This document shows positions 44,799 to 53,392 of a stretch of 64,000 bases of DNA, in pieces. A program made the position numbers and the translations under genes. Under the pieces are notes generated by a model. That model was not told the origin of the DNA. It ran no database searches and was given only the letters and a program-made list of their open reading frames with translations. The DNA is taken from assembly GCA_016710465.1 (NCBI GenBank), contig JADJVS010000016.1:310001-374000 (forward strand). The letters run 5' to 3'. The stretch is from Sulfuritalea sp. (lineage in GTDB: Bacteria > Pseudomonadota > Gammaproteobacteria > Burkholderiales > Rhodocyclaceae). Position 1 is the stretch's first letter. Each line of letters starts with the position of its first letter.

Positions 44799-44889
44799 GT
44801 CTGGAACACGGTTTGGCAAGCTGTCCCGCCCCCGCCCCCGCCGTCAGGCCAGGCGCCGGATCGCGCGACAACAGGGTATGCGCCCAATT

Positions 44890-45207
44890 CTAACGTGGAT
44901 TATTTTCCTCGACCACGCCGGAGAACACGGGCGGCTCGCCGCGCTCGACCCGATACAGCCAGGCCAGCAACTCGGCAACCGCGACGTAGAGCTGCGGCGG
45001 GATGAACTGGTCGATGTCGACCCGCGCCAGCAATGCAACCAGCGCAGGGGATTCGTGAACATACACGCCGTGTTCCCTGGCGCGGGCGATGATTTCCTCG
45101 GCGATCAACCCGCGCCCCTTGGCAACCACGGTGGGCGCGGAGTCGCCGCCCGCGTATTTCAGTGCGACGGCCAAGCTGCGCTTGGCGTCGTCGTCAGGTG
45201 GTTTCAC
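44890..45207 (-). CDS. FlhB C-terminal-domain paralogue (FlhX-like)
   Basis: A 105-residue soluble protein that aligns with the cytoplasmic part of FlhB after its cleavage site: AVALKYAGGDSAPTVVAKGR and IPPQLYVAVAELLAWLYRVE against FAVALKYDAERMAAPVVVAKG and IPAALYTAVAEVMAWVFQMD. It has no NPTH and no membrane part. Such proteins can stand in for cleaved FlhB in some bacteria. It overlaps the second fliK-like gene by 14 bp. Confidence 0.88.
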   Translation of the reverse strand: MKPPDDDAKRSLAVALKYAGGDSAPTVVAKGRGLIAEEIIARAREHGVYVHESPALVALLARVDIDQFIPPQLYVAVAELLAWLYRVERGEPPVFSGVVEENNPR

Positions 45208-46330
45208 GTTTCACCTGAACGCCGGCGAGGTTCAGGCCGGCGGCGACAAACGAGCGTTCCAGAGCGGGAATTGCCGCCTGCAATTGCACCCCGCTACCGG
45301 CCTCGGGGGTATCTATCACCAGGCTCACGCTGCCGGCGCTGATCGACAGGCGCACATCGATCTCACCCAGCCGCGGCAGATCCAGACGCAAACGCGTCTG
45401 CCAGGCGTCCAGCGGTTCGGGAGTCTCGGCACCACCGGCCGAGTCGCGGCGGATTTCCCATTCCATTGACTGATCGGGCCAAACTTCGCCTGCCCACACC
45501 AGTCGATTGCTCGCCCCTGCCTCCAACTGTTGCCGGACCAGCGTGCGCAGCTCCTCGGGTATCGCCAGGGGCTGTGCCGACAAGGATGCCGGGGCATCGC
45601 CATCGGTCGGGCCGGCCGGCGGCAGGTCGCGAGCCGCCATGGCTTGCTGGAGATCGCGTAGCGACGGTGGCGGCGCCTCGTCTCGCCGTGCCGTCAGCGC
45701 CGACTCCTTGCCTCCGTCGGCAGCTAAACGCAACAAGGCGGGTTCGGAATATTGCCCTTGCGGTTCCGCCAAGAGACTGGCCAGGGGTCGCTGGCCGAGC
45801 GCCCATTGCACCTGATGGGCCTCGTAAAACATGCCGCTGGCGGCAACCGCGCGGGATAGCCCGAGCGGCAATTCGCGCGCGAGCTCGGCGGCATTCGCCG
45901 GCACTTTAGCCAGCACCGGGCCGCCCCGGGTGAGATTCGCCGAGGGTGGCGGCGCGCCATCGGCATCAAGCAACGAGGCGAGAAGCTGCCCGGTGCGCGA
46001 AAGGCTGGCATTGTCGAACGGCTCCATGGTCGCGCTGGCGCCGTCGCCACGCCGAGCCACAATGGCGCGCGGCGTCTGGCCGACGACCACGAGTTCGAGC
46101 GTATCGCCCGCTTTCGCGCCCTCGGGAAGCGAAAGCGTCAGCAGGCGTCCGGCAACAACCGCCTTGTAGCTGTTTTCGGGAAGAACCTCCTGGATGCGGG
46201 CGCGAAAAACCTGCCCCTGCCGCAGATCCGGCAGGTCGGCGGGAATCTCGCCCACGGCGCGAACGGGATGGGTTCCCGGTTCGGTCTGGTTACGGACCTG
46301 AAGGCCCACATCGGTGGGAATCATCACCAT
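45194..46330 (-). CDS. Second FliK-like hook-length control protein
   Basis: About 378 residues from the ATG at 46330; a GTG at 46372 would add 14 residues and neither has a clear ribosome site. The C-terminal region resembles the FliK domain (LRLDLPRLGEIDVRLSISAG, then SVSLVIDTPEAGSGVQLQAA), and the rest is Pro/Ala-rich. It differs strongly from the FliK at 15798. It is paired with the FlhB C-terminal paralogue, which suggests a second or auxiliary specificity switch. Confidence 0.8.
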   Translation of the reverse strand: MVMIPTDVGLQVRNQTEPGTHPVRAVGEIPADLPDLRQGQVFRARIQEVLPENSYKAVVAGRLLTLSLPEGAKAGDTLELVVVGQTPRAIVARRGDGASATMEPFDNASLSRTGQLLASLLDADGAPPPSANLTRGGPVLAKVPANAAELARELPLGLSRAVAASGMFYEAHQVQWALGQRPLASLLAEPQGQYSEPALLRLAADGGKESALTARRDEAPPPSLRDLQQAMAARDLPPAGPTDGDAPASLSAQPLAIPEELRTLVRQQLEAGASNRLVWAGEVWPDQSMEWEIRRDSAGGAETPEPLDAWQTRLRLDLPRLGEIDVRLSISAGSVSLVIDTPEAGSGVQLQAAIPALERSFVAAGLNLAGVQVKRETT

Positions 46331-46405
46331 GGCGAGATTGTCGCGATCGGTGTTTGCCGCCTCGCCAAGCACGTGGCGCCAAAACGGAAGCTATCCGCCC
46401 CGATG

Positions 46406-46774
46406 CTAACGCGAGGGAGTGCGTGAACCACCGGATTGGGCGGCGGCGTCGCCAGCCGAAACCCGCCATCCACTGACATGACCGGAAAGCAACTGACGAA
46501 TCTGCTCCATCCAGGGTTCGGTGTGCCGACGGACTTCGGCGTCGTCATCAAGTATCTGCTGAATCAGTCCGCGCACGCGCGCAAATTCAAAGGGCCCGTC
46601 GGCCACATCGGGCAAGGGCGCGGCCTCCGCGACCAGCCGGCCCCGCAATACCGCAACCTGACGTTCGAGATCGATCAGCCCGTCCCAATCCCCACGGCGG
46701 GCGGCATCGACCATCCGCGTGGATAGGGCGGATATCTCCTGGTAACGTTCAAGCTGGGCTGGCATCCATTGCAT
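46406..46774 (-). CDS. fliT: Flagellar export chaperone FliT
   Basis: A 122-residue helical protein. FliT is the chaperone of FliD. It follows fliS by eight bases, the standard fliD-fliS-fliT order. The sequence fits the family (ERYQEISALSTRMVDAARRG, then DWDGLIDLERQVAVLRGRLV), but similarity within this family is low. Confidence 0.85.
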   Translation of the reverse strand: MQWMPAQLERYQEISALSTRMVDAARRGDWDGLIDLERQVAVLRGRLVAEAAPLPDVADGPFEFARVRGLIQQILDDDAEVRRHTEPWMEQIRQLLSGHVSGWRVSAGDAAAQSGGSRTPSR

Positions 46775-46782
46775 GCTAAGGC

Positions 46783-47208
46783 TCAGGCGCCGGCCTTGGT
46801 CGCGGAAGCTACGGCGGGATCGTCGGCTATTTCTTCCCAGGCGCCACGAATTTCCGCCAGCAGCCCGCTGACCTCGCGCAGGGCGCCGAGGTCATTCTTT
46901 ACGTTGGCGTGTATCAGGCGCAGCACCATGTAGTCATAGAGCCCGGCCAGCCGCGCCGCCAGATCGTCGCCGCCGGAAAAATCCAGGCTGGCGCGCAAGC
47001 CGCTGCTGATGATGTCGGTGGCGCGCGATATGGCCTGGCTTTTTTCGATGACGGCGCCCTGCTTCAGCGACGCATCGGCCTTGGCGATGGCCAGCAAGGC
47101 TCCATCGAACAGCATCAATATCAGTTGATGGGGATTGGCGGCGACAACGCCGGTTTCAACGCCAACGCGGGCGTAGGCTTGCGCGGAATTTTGGGAAACG
47201 AAGCTCAT
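46783..47208 (-). CDS. fliS: Flagellin chaperone FliS
   Basis: A 141-residue chaperone that keeps flagellin unfolded in the cytosol. Signatures are AYARVGVETGVVAANPHQLI and LMLFDGALLAIAKADASLKQ, with a C-terminal EIRGAWEEIADD. It is downstream of fliD by 12 bp. Confidence 0.95.
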   Translation of the reverse strand: MSFVSQNSAQAYARVGVETGVVAANPHQLILMLFDGALLAIAKADASLKQGAVIEKSQAISRATDIISSGLRASLDFSGGDDLAARLAGLYDYMVLRLIHANVKNDLGALREVSGLLAEIRGAWEEIADDPAVASATKAGA

Positions 47209-47220
47209 GGTGACCTCCGA

Positions 47221-48603
47221 TTAACGGTTTGCGTTCATTGCAGTGATTTGCTGCGTCAGGAAGGAACTGGTCTTGGACATGCTTGCCGCCAGTCCGTCGA
47301 GGGCGGCAAACTTTGCCCGGTAGCGCGCCTCGATCTTGTCCAGCCGCGCCAGGAGTGACTCCCTGGCGGTGCCGATGTCCGTGATGGCCGTGGAAATGCC
47401 GTCCGTCCGGCCGGCCAGCAGGCCATCCGCGGCAAGGATGGAGGTCAGGGAATTCTTGAACTTCAGGGCGATGCCTTCGTTTCCTGTCGTGGTCTGCCCA
47501 AACAACGACTGCAGGTCCTTGGTCGGATCGGCAAGTGCCGCCGCCAGTGCCGTGTTGTCGATAGCCAGTGAGCCGGTTACCTGGACCGATATGCCGATGC
47601 TCGACAGCGTATCCACGCCGCCGCCAACGCCGCTGACGATGGAATTGACCAGGTCGCTTAGTTCCGAGCGGATCGAGCGCACCGTCCCTTCCGCATTCAG
47701 GGGCCCTCCCGTGCTGGTCGTGGCGTTATACGCCGAACTCGATTTCAGGTACTCGACCGCCGCGTTGTAGGCCTTGACGAAGCCTTCGATCGCGGTAGTC
47801 GTCGCGGCTGTATTCGTGGCAATCGTCACCGTGGCCTGCCCCGGCGACGCACCGGTGCCTTTGGTCAGGTTTAGCGTCAGGCCCTCGACCACATCGGTAA
47901 CGGTATTCGATGAACGCGTAATAGCCAAACCGTTGACGGTGAACTGGGCGTTGTCGGCGGTCTGTATCTCAAACAGTCCGGCATTCTGAAGCTGGGTCAA
48001 GGCGTGGGTGCCGCCACTGCCGTCGTCGCTGGCAACCACGCTTATCGCGCCCGCCGATCCGCTGGTCTTCGAGGTCAGGACCAGACGATTCGTGCTGCCG
48101 TCGTTGATCACCGAGGCGCTTACACCGGCATCCGCCTCATTGATGGCCTGGCTGATGCCGGCAAGCGTGTTGTTGGCCCCCGTAATGGGCACATCGACCG
48201 CCGTACCTCCACCCACGGAAATCGACAGCGTACCGGTATTGAAGGTTTCGGTGCTTGCCGCGTAATTGGTATTGCTGCGCACCGCATGGTATTTCGCCAG
48301 TTGGGTGACGTTGATACTGTAGCTGCCAGCCGCCGCTGTGCTGCTCGCCGCCGCCGAAAGTACCGTGCTGTCCGAAACGCTCGCTGACTTGCCGGTGAAG
48401 GTCGAAGCGGTTGCCAGGGAGGTCGCCGCCGTTTGCAGGGTCGATAGGTAGCTCTTGACGGTCCCGTAGGCCGAGAGTTTGGACTGGTAGGTGGATTCCT
48501 TGGTGTCGAGCCGCGTCAAAGGCCGCCTCTCGAGCTCCATCAACCCACTGACGATACCCTCGACGTCGAGACCGGACCCAACTCCTGCGGATGTGATTGC
48601 CAT
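47221..48603 (-). CDS. fliD: Flagellar filament cap protein FliD (HAP2)
   Basis: A 460-residue filament cap. The N-terminus (AGVGSGLDVEGIVSGLMELE, RRPLTRLDTKESTYQSKLSA) and the C-terminal coiled coil (RLDKIEARYRAKFAALDGLA, MSKTSSFLTQQITAMN) are intact. A sigma28 site lies 31 bases upstream. It is divergent from the flagellin genes. Confidence 0.95.
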   Translation of the reverse strand: MAITSAGVGSGLDVEGIVSGLMELERRPLTRLDTKESTYQSKLSAYGTVKSYLSTLQTAATSLATASTFTGKSASVSDSTVLSAAASSTAAAGSYSINVTQLAKYHAVRSNTNYAASTETFNTGTLSISVGGGTAVDVPITGANNTLAGISQAINEADAGVSASVINDGSTNRLVLTSKTSGSAGAISVVASDDGSGGTHALTQLQNAGLFEIQTADNAQFTVNGLAITRSSNTVTDVVEGLTLNLTKGTGASPGQATVTIATNTAATTTAIEGFVKAYNAAVEYLKSSSAYNATTSTGGPLNAEGTVRSIRSELSDLVNSIVSGVGGGVDTLSSIGISVQVTGSLAIDNTALAAALADPTKDLQSLFGQTTTGNEGIALKFKNSLTSILAADGLLAGRTDGISTAITDIGTARESLLARLDKIEARYRAKFAALDGLAASMSKTSSFLTQQITAMNANR

Positions 48604-48633
48604 CGGATGTACTCCTGCTGCGGTTTGGCTTCA

Positions 48634-48660
48634 TTAACGGAAGGCGCCACGAAAACTTTA
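48634..48660 (-). promoter_or_regulatory. Sigma28 promoter of fliDST
   Basis: The minus strand reads TAAAGTTT-N11-TCCGTTAA, near consensus with exact spacing. Confidence 0.85.
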
Positions 48661-48764
48661 ACGGACATACCTACGTACGCGTACGCGCGCGGGAAGCGGC
48701 AAAACGCGCAGCCTTGAACATGCACGCAGGAATCGGGCCAGGCAACGACCGCCTGCGGGACCCC

Positions 48765-48791
48765 TAAAGTTTTGCCGAGGGGCGACGTTAT
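48765..48791 (+). promoter_or_regulatory. Sigma28 promoter of flagellin gene 1
   Basis: TAAAGTTT-N11-GACGTTAT, exact spacing, about 99 bases before the start codon. This promoter region differs from those of the other flagellin copies. Confidence 0.85.
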
Positions 48792-48889
48792 CGCATTCAA
48801 CTCGGACATACAACGCTCCAGAACACCAGAGCCGACCGAAACGGATGGCTGAAACGCCGTCAAACCGAATACATCGCAAGGAGAAAGTC

Positions 48890-49612
48890 ATGGCACAAGT
48901 CATCAACACCAACGTTGCCTCGCTCTTCGGCCAGCAAGCGCTGAACAAGTCGTCCCAGGGCCTGCAGACCGCCATGCAACGCCTGTCGTCCGGCGTGCGC
49001 ATCAACAGCGCCCGCGACGACGCCACCGGCATGTCCTCCGCCGCCGGCTTCGAATCCAAGATGCGCGGCGCCAACATGGCCATGCGCGCCGCCAACGAAG
49101 GCATCGCCAAGGCCCAGATCAACGACGGCTTCCACGCCCAGGTCTATGAGAACCTGCAGCGCATGCGCGAAATCGCCGTGCAACAAGGCGGCACCGCTTC
49201 GGGCGACGAATACACCGCACTGACCGCGGAAAACACCCGCCTGCTGGCCCTGGCCGGCGCGACCGGTACTGTTGTGGTGAACTCCAGCGGCGGCACGGTC
49301 ACCGGCGTCGCCAACGCAGTCGCCGTGATTGCCGCCAACTCGGACAGCGTCACGGAAATCGAAACCGCCATCACCAACGTCGTTGCCGCCCGCGCCAAGT
49401 ACGGTGCCGACATGGCGACCTTCTCTTCGGCTGCCGCCGCGTTGGGTACCGAGGCCGTCAATGCCGCCGCCCAGTACAGCGCCGTCATGGATACCGACTA
49501 CGCGGTGGAAACCACCAACATGCTGCGCAACCAGATCCTCCAGCAGGCCGGCTCCGCCATGCTCGCCCAGGCCAACCAGGTGCCCAACGGCGTTCTGGCT
49601 CTCCTCCGGTAA
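48890..49612 (+). CDS. fliC: Mini-flagellin, copy 1
   Basis: A 240-residue flagellin, about half the length of the Salmonella protein. The start at 48890 has AAGGAG upstream; longer starts are not supported. It has the D0/D1 helices at the N-terminus (MAQVINTNVASLFGQQALNK, QRLSSGVRINSARDD) and C-terminus (NQILQQAGSAMLAQANQVPN). D2/D3 domains are absent. The usual T-x-FNG segment is not found; a short Ser/Thr/Ala/Val-rich segment (residues 123-160) takes its place. It is nearly identical to copy 3, with differences such as Gln for Lys in QQGG and NSDS for NSDT. Confidence 0.93.
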   Translation: MAQVINTNVASLFGQQALNKSSQGLQTAMQRLSSGVRINSARDDATGMSSAAGFESKMRGANMAMRAANEGIAKAQINDGFHAQVYENLQRMREIAVQQGGTASGDEYTALTAENTRLLALAGATGTVVVNSSGGTVTGVANAVAVIAANSDSVTEIETAITNVVAARAKYGADMATFSSAAAALGTEAVNAAAQYSAVMDTDYAVETTNMLRNQILQQAGSAMLAQANQVPNGVLALLR

Positions 49613-49628
49613 GGCAGCAGGGTCGTTC

Positions 49629-49654
49629 AAAGGGCGCGGTGATCCGCGCCCTTT
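49629..49654 (+). terminator. Rho-independent terminator after flagellin 1
   Basis: An 11-bp perfect stem (AAAGGGCGCGG with CCGCGCCCTTT) with loop TGAT, followed by CTGTTT. Confidence 0.85.
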
Positions 49655-49697
49655 CTGTTTGCGGAAAGCCGTCACCAGAAAATCCTGATCACCGCCC

Positions 49698-49724
49698 TAA
49701 AGTTCGAATGGATTCAACCGTTAT
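49698..49724 (+). promoter_or_regulatory. Sigma28 promoter of flagellin gene 2
   Basis: TAAAGTTC-N11-ACCGTTAT with exact spacing; repeated unchanged before copies 3 and 4. Confidence 0.85.
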
Positions 49725-49823
49725 TACATTCAACTCCGGGATATTCGCCCAGCAGGACACGGCAAACCGAAGCGGATGGCAGGACCAGGGCCATCATCAC
49801 TGAACCAACGCAAGGAGAAAGTC

Positions 49824-50546
49824 ATGGCACAAGTCATCAACACCAACGTTGCCTCGCTCTTCGGCCAGCAAGCGCTGAACAAGTCGTCCCAGGGCCTGCA
49901 GACCGCCATGCAACGCCTGTCGTCCGGCGTGCGCATCAACAGCGCCCGTGACGACGCCACCGGCATGTCCTCCGCCGCCGGCTTCGAATCCAAGATGCGC
50001 GGCGCCAACATGGCCATGCGCGCCGCCAACGAAGGCATCGCCAAAGCCCAGATCAACGACGGCTTCCACGCCCAGGTCTATGAGAACCTGCAGCGCATGC
50101 GCGAAATCGCCGTGCAAAAGGGTGGCACCGCTTCCGGCGACGAATACACCGCGCTCGTCGCGGAAAATACCCGCCTGCTGGCCCTGGCCGGCGCCACTGG
50201 CTCGGTGGTGGTGAACTCCAGCGGCGGCACCGTTACCGGCGCAGCCACCGCGGCAGCCGCTGTCAGCAATGCTGCCGCATCGGTTACTGAAATAGAGGCC
50301 AATATCACCTTGGTTGTTGCCGCCCGCGCCAAGTACGGTGCCGACATGGCGACCTTCTCTTCGGCTGCCGCCGCGCTGGGTACCGAGGCTGTCAATGCCG
50401 CCGCCCAGTACAGCGCCGTCATGGATACCGACTACGCGGTGGAAACCACCAACATGCTGCGCAACCAGATCCTCCAGCAGGCCGGCTCCGCCATGCTCGC
50501 CCAGGCCAACCAGGTGCCCAACGGCGTTCTGGCTCTCCTCCGGTAA
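49824..50546 (+). CDS. fliC: Mini-flagellin, copy 2
   Basis: A 240-residue flagellin with the same ends as copy 1. The variable segment is GAATAAAAVSNAAASVTEIE, close to that of copy 5 (GAATAAATVSNTANTVTDIE) and unlike copies 1 and 3. AAGGAG lies before the ATG. It has its own sigma28 promoter and terminator, so each copy is a separate transcription unit. Confidence 0.93.
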   Translation: MAQVINTNVASLFGQQALNKSSQGLQTAMQRLSSGVRINSARDDATGMSSAAGFESKMRGANMAMRAANEGIAKAQINDGFHAQVYENLQRMREIAVQKGGTASGDEYTALVAENTRLLALAGATGSVVVNSSGGTVTGAATAAAAVSNAAASVTEIEANITLVVAARAKYGADMATFSSAAAALGTEAVNAAAQYSAVMDTDYAVETTNMLRNQILQQAGSAMLAQANQVPNGVLALLR

Positions 50547-50562
50547 GGCAGCAGGGTCGTTC

Positions 50563-50588
50563 AAAGGGCGCGGTGATCCGCGCCCTTT
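50563..50588 (+). terminator. Rho-independent terminator after flagellin 2
   Basis: Same 11-bp stem and TGAT loop as after copy 1. Confidence 0.85.
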
Positions 50589-50631
50589 CTGTTTGCGGAA
50601 AGCCGTCACCAGAAAATCCTGATCACCGCCC

Positions 50632-50658
50632 TAAAGTTCGAATGGATTCAACCGTTAT
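50632..50658 (+). promoter_or_regulatory. Sigma28 promoter of flagellin gene 3
   Basis: Identical to the copy 2 promoter (TAAAGTTC-N11-ACCGTTAT). Confidence 0.85.
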
Positions 50659-50757
50659 TACATTCAACTCCGGGATATTCGCCCAGCAGGACACGGCAAA
50701 CCGAAGCGGATGGCAGGACCAGGGCCATCATCACTGAACCAACGCAAGGAGAAAGTC

Positions 50758-51480
50758 ATGGCACAAGTCATCAACACCAACGTTGCCTCGCTCTTCGGCC
50801 AGCAAGCGCTGAACAAGTCGTCCCAGGGCCTGCAGACCGCCATGCAACGCCTGTCGTCCGGCGTGCGCATCAACAGCGCCCGCGACGACGCCACCGGCAT
50901 GTCCTCCGCCGCCGGCTTCGAATCCAAGATGCGCGGCGCCAACATGGCCATGCGCGCCGCCAACGAAGGCATCGCCAAAGCCCAGATCAACGACGGCTTC
51001 CACGCCCAGGTCTATGAGAACCTGCAGCGCATGCGCGAAATCGCCGTGCAAAAGGGCGGCACCGCTTCGGGCGACGAATACACCGCACTGACCGCGGAAA
51101 ACACCCGCCTGCTGGCCCTGGCCGGCGCGACCGGTACTGTTGTGGTGAACTCCAGCGGCGGCACGGTCACCGGCGTCGCCAACGCAGTCGCCGTGATTGC
51201 CGCCAACTCGGACACCGTCACGGAAATCGAAACCGCCATCACCAACGTCGTTGCCGCCCGCGCCAAGTACGGTGCCGACATGGCGACCTTCTCTTCGGCT
51301 GCCGCCGCGTTGGGTACCGAGGCCGTCAATGCCGCCGCCCAGTACAGCGCCGTCATGGATACCGACTACGCGGTGGAAACCACCAACATGCTGCGCAACC
51401 AGATCCTCCAGCAGGCCGGCTCCGCCATGCTCGCCCAGGCCAACCAGGTGCCCAACGGCGTTCTGGCTCTCCTCCGGTAA
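50758..51480 (+). CDS. fliC: Mini-flagellin, copy 3
   Basis: A 240-residue flagellin that matches copy 1 over nearly the whole length, including the variable segment (TGVANAVAVIAANSD). Only Lys for Gln near residue 99 and Thr for Ser in the variable part were seen. Its promoter and gap, however, match copies 2 and 4. This mosaic pattern fits gene conversion between copies. Confidence 0.93.
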   Translation: MAQVINTNVASLFGQQALNKSSQGLQTAMQRLSSGVRINSARDDATGMSSAAGFESKMRGANMAMRAANEGIAKAQINDGFHAQVYENLQRMREIAVQKGGTASGDEYTALTAENTRLLALAGATGTVVVNSSGGTVTGVANAVAVIAANSDTVTEIETAITNVVAARAKYGADMATFSSAAAALGTEAVNAAAQYSAVMDTDYAVETTNMLRNQILQQAGSAMLAQANQVPNGVLALLR

Positions 51481-51496
51481 GGCAGCAGGGTCGTTC

Positions 51497-51522
51497 AAAG
51501 GGCGCGGTGATCCGCGCCCTTT
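51497..51522 (+). terminator. Rho-independent terminator after flagellin 3
   Basis: Same 11-bp stem and TGAT loop as after copies 1 and 2. Confidence 0.85.
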
Positions 51523-51565
51523 CTGTTTGCGGAAAGCCGTCACCAGAAAATCCTGATCACCGCCC

Positions 51566-51592
51566 TAAAGTTCGAATGGATTCAACCGTTAT
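51566..51592 (+). promoter_or_regulatory. Sigma28 promoter of flagellin gene 4
   Basis: Identical to the promoters of copies 2 and 3. Confidence 0.85.
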
Positions 51593-51691
51593 TACATTCA
51601 ACTCCGGGATATTCGCCCAGCAGGACACGGCAAACCGAAGCGGATGGCAGGACCAGGGCCATCATCACTGAACCAACGCAAGGAGAAAGTC

Positions 51692-52408
51692 ATGGCACAA
51701 GTCATCAACACCAACGTTGCCTCGCTCTTCGGCCAGCAAGCGCTGAACAAGTCGTCCCAGGGCCTGCAGACCGCCATGCAACGCCTGTCGTCCGGCGTGC
51801 GCATCAACAGCGCCCGTGACGACGCCACCGGCATGTCCTCCGCCGCCGGCTTCGAATCCAAGATGCGCGGCGCCAACATGGCCATGCGCGCCGCCAACGA
51901 AGGCATCGCCAAAGCCCAGATCAACGACGGCTTCCACGCCCAGGTCTATGAGAACCTGCAGCGCATGCGCGAAATCGCCGTGCAAAAGGGTGGCACCGGT
52001 TCCGGCGACGAATTCACCGCGCTCGTTACGGAAAACGCCCGGCTCCTCGGCTTGGCCGGTTCCACCGGTTCGGTGGTGGTCAACTCCAGCGGCGGTGTCG
52101 TGGCTGGCAGCGGCGCCGCCGCCAGTTTGGCGGTGAGCAATACCGTCGGCGGAATCGAAAACGACATCACCACCGTCGTTGCCGCCCGCTCCAAGTACGG
52201 TGCCGACATGGCGACCTTCTCTTCGGCTGCCGCCGCGCTGGGTACCGAGGCCGTCAATGCCGCCGCCCAGTACAGCGCCGTCATGGATACCGACTACGCG
52301 GTGGAAACCACCAACATGCTGCGCAACCAGATCCTCCAGCAGGCCGGCTCCGCCATGCTCGCCCAGGCCAACCAGGTGCCCAACGGCGTTCTGGCTCTCC
52401 TCCGGTAA
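51692..52408 (+). CDS. fliC: Mini-flagellin, copy 4 (most divergent)
   Basis: A 238-residue flagellin. The first 100 and last 75 residues match the other copies. The central part is the most different: GDEFTALVTENARLLGLAGS and VVAGSGAAASLAVSNTVGGI, with Ser for Ala in AARSKYG. It is two residues shorter. Downstream sequence differs from copies 1-3 and carries another terminator. Confidence 0.93.
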   Translation: MAQVINTNVASLFGQQALNKSSQGLQTAMQRLSSGVRINSARDDATGMSSAAGFESKMRGANMAMRAANEGIAKAQINDGFHAQVYENLQRMREIAVQKGGTGSGDEFTALVTENARLLGLAGSTGSVVVNSSGGVVAGSGAAASLAVSNTVGGIENDITTVVAARSKYGADMATFSSAAAALGTEAVNAAAQYSAVMDTDYAVETTNMLRNQILQQAGSAMLAQANQVPNGVLALLR

Positions 52409-52429
52409 GGCTTCGCGAAAATCGCCGTG

Positions 52430-52461
52430 AATGCCGGGACGATGCCAATCGTCCCGGCATT
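52430..52461 (+). terminator. Rho-independent terminator after flagellin 4
   Basis: A 14-bp perfect stem (AATGCCGGGACGAT with ATCGTCCCGGCATT), loop GCCA, followed by TCTG. Confidence 0.85.
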
Positions 52462-52538
52462 TCTGCGTGCACGTCGAGAAGATGTTCCGGATTTGATGTC
52501 CGTTCCGTCCCGCCCAAAAAAGAATTTTCAGAAAACCC

Positions 52539-52565
52539 TAAAGTTCTCCCGGATACAACCGTAAG
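52539..52565 (+). promoter_or_regulatory. Sigma28 promoter of flagellin gene 5
   Basis: TAAAGTTC-N11-ACCGTAAG; the core matches the other sites while the surrounding sequence is different. Confidence 0.8.
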
Positions 52566-52669
52566 ACGGGGTAAGCCTGCGAAAGGATTCGACATTGCAG
52601 CCGAACGCAACGCAGCATCGACAGCACCACCCGATCCGCGCTTGCTAAACGAAATTCAAGGAGAAAGTC

Positions 52670-53392
52670 ATGGCACAAGTCATCAACACCAACGTTGCCT
52701 CGCTCTTCGGCCAGCAAGCGCTGAACAAGTCGTCCCAGGGCCTGCAGACCGCCATGCAACGCCTGTCGTCCGGTGTGCGCATCAACAGCGCCCGCGACGA
52801 CGCCACCGGCATGTCCTCCGCCGCCGGCTTCGAATCCAAAATGCGCGGCGCCAACATGGCTCTGCGCGCCGCCAACGAAGGCATCGCCAAGGCCCAGATC
52901 AACGACGGCTTCCACGCCCAGGTCTATGAGAACCTCCAGCGCATGCGCGAAATCGCCGTGCAAAAGGGTGGCACCGCTTCCGGCGACGAATACACCGCAC
53001 TGACCGCGGAAAATACCCGCCTGCTGGCCCTGGCCGGCGCCACTGGCTCGGTGGTGGTGAACTCCAGCGGCGGCACCGTTACCGGCGCGGCTACTGCTGC
53101 TGCCACAGTCAGTAACACAGCGAACACGGTTACCGACATCGAGGCAAACATCTCGGTAGTCGTTGCCGCCCGCGCCAAGTACGGTGCCGACATGGCGACC
53201 TTCTCTTCGGCTGCCGCCGCGCTGGGTACCGAGGCCGTCAATGCCGCCGCCCAGTACAGCGCCGTCATGGATACCGACTACGCGGTGGAAACCACCAACA
53301 TGCTGCGCAACCAGATCCTCCAGCAGGCCGGCTCCGCCATGCTCGCCCAGGCCAACCAGGTGCCCAACGGCGTTCTGGCCCTCCTCCGGTAA
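52670..53392 (+). CDS. fliC: Mini-flagellin, copy 5
   Basis: A 240-residue flagellin with the same conserved ends and AAGGAG before the ATG. It has Leu for Met in ALRAANEG, and its variable segment (GAATAAATVSNTANTVTDIE) is nearest to copy 2. Its 5' and 3' flanks are unlike the repeat units, so it and copy 1 mark the ends of the array. flaG follows after 194 bp. Confidence 0.93.
   Translation: MAQVINTNVASLFGQQALNKSSQGLQTAMQRLSSGVRINSARDDATGMSSAAGFESKMRGANMALRAANEGIAKAQINDGFHAQVYENLQRMREIAVQKGGTASGDEYTALTAENTRLLALAGATGSVVVNSSGGTVTGAATAAATVSNTANTVTDIEANISVVVAARAKYGADMATFSSAAAALGTEAVNAAAQYSAVMDTDYAVETTNMLRNQILQQAGSAMLAQANQVPNGVLALLR

Larger units (their letters stand above)
49613..52408. repeat. 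Tandem 934-bp repeats containing flagellin copies 2, 3 and 4
   Basis: Three head-to-tail units (49613-50546, 50547-51480, 51481-52408) each hold the same terminator, the same intergenic region with the sigma28 promoter and one flagellin gene. The gaps look identical by eye, and the genes differ only in the central 120 bp or so, apart from scattered silent changes. The third unit is 6 bp shorter because of its variable segment. Confidence 0.93.

Noticed and set aside
49613..52408. CRISPR-like or satellite array
   Set aside because: The repeats are 934 bp long and each contains a complete flagellin gene, so this is tandem gene duplication.
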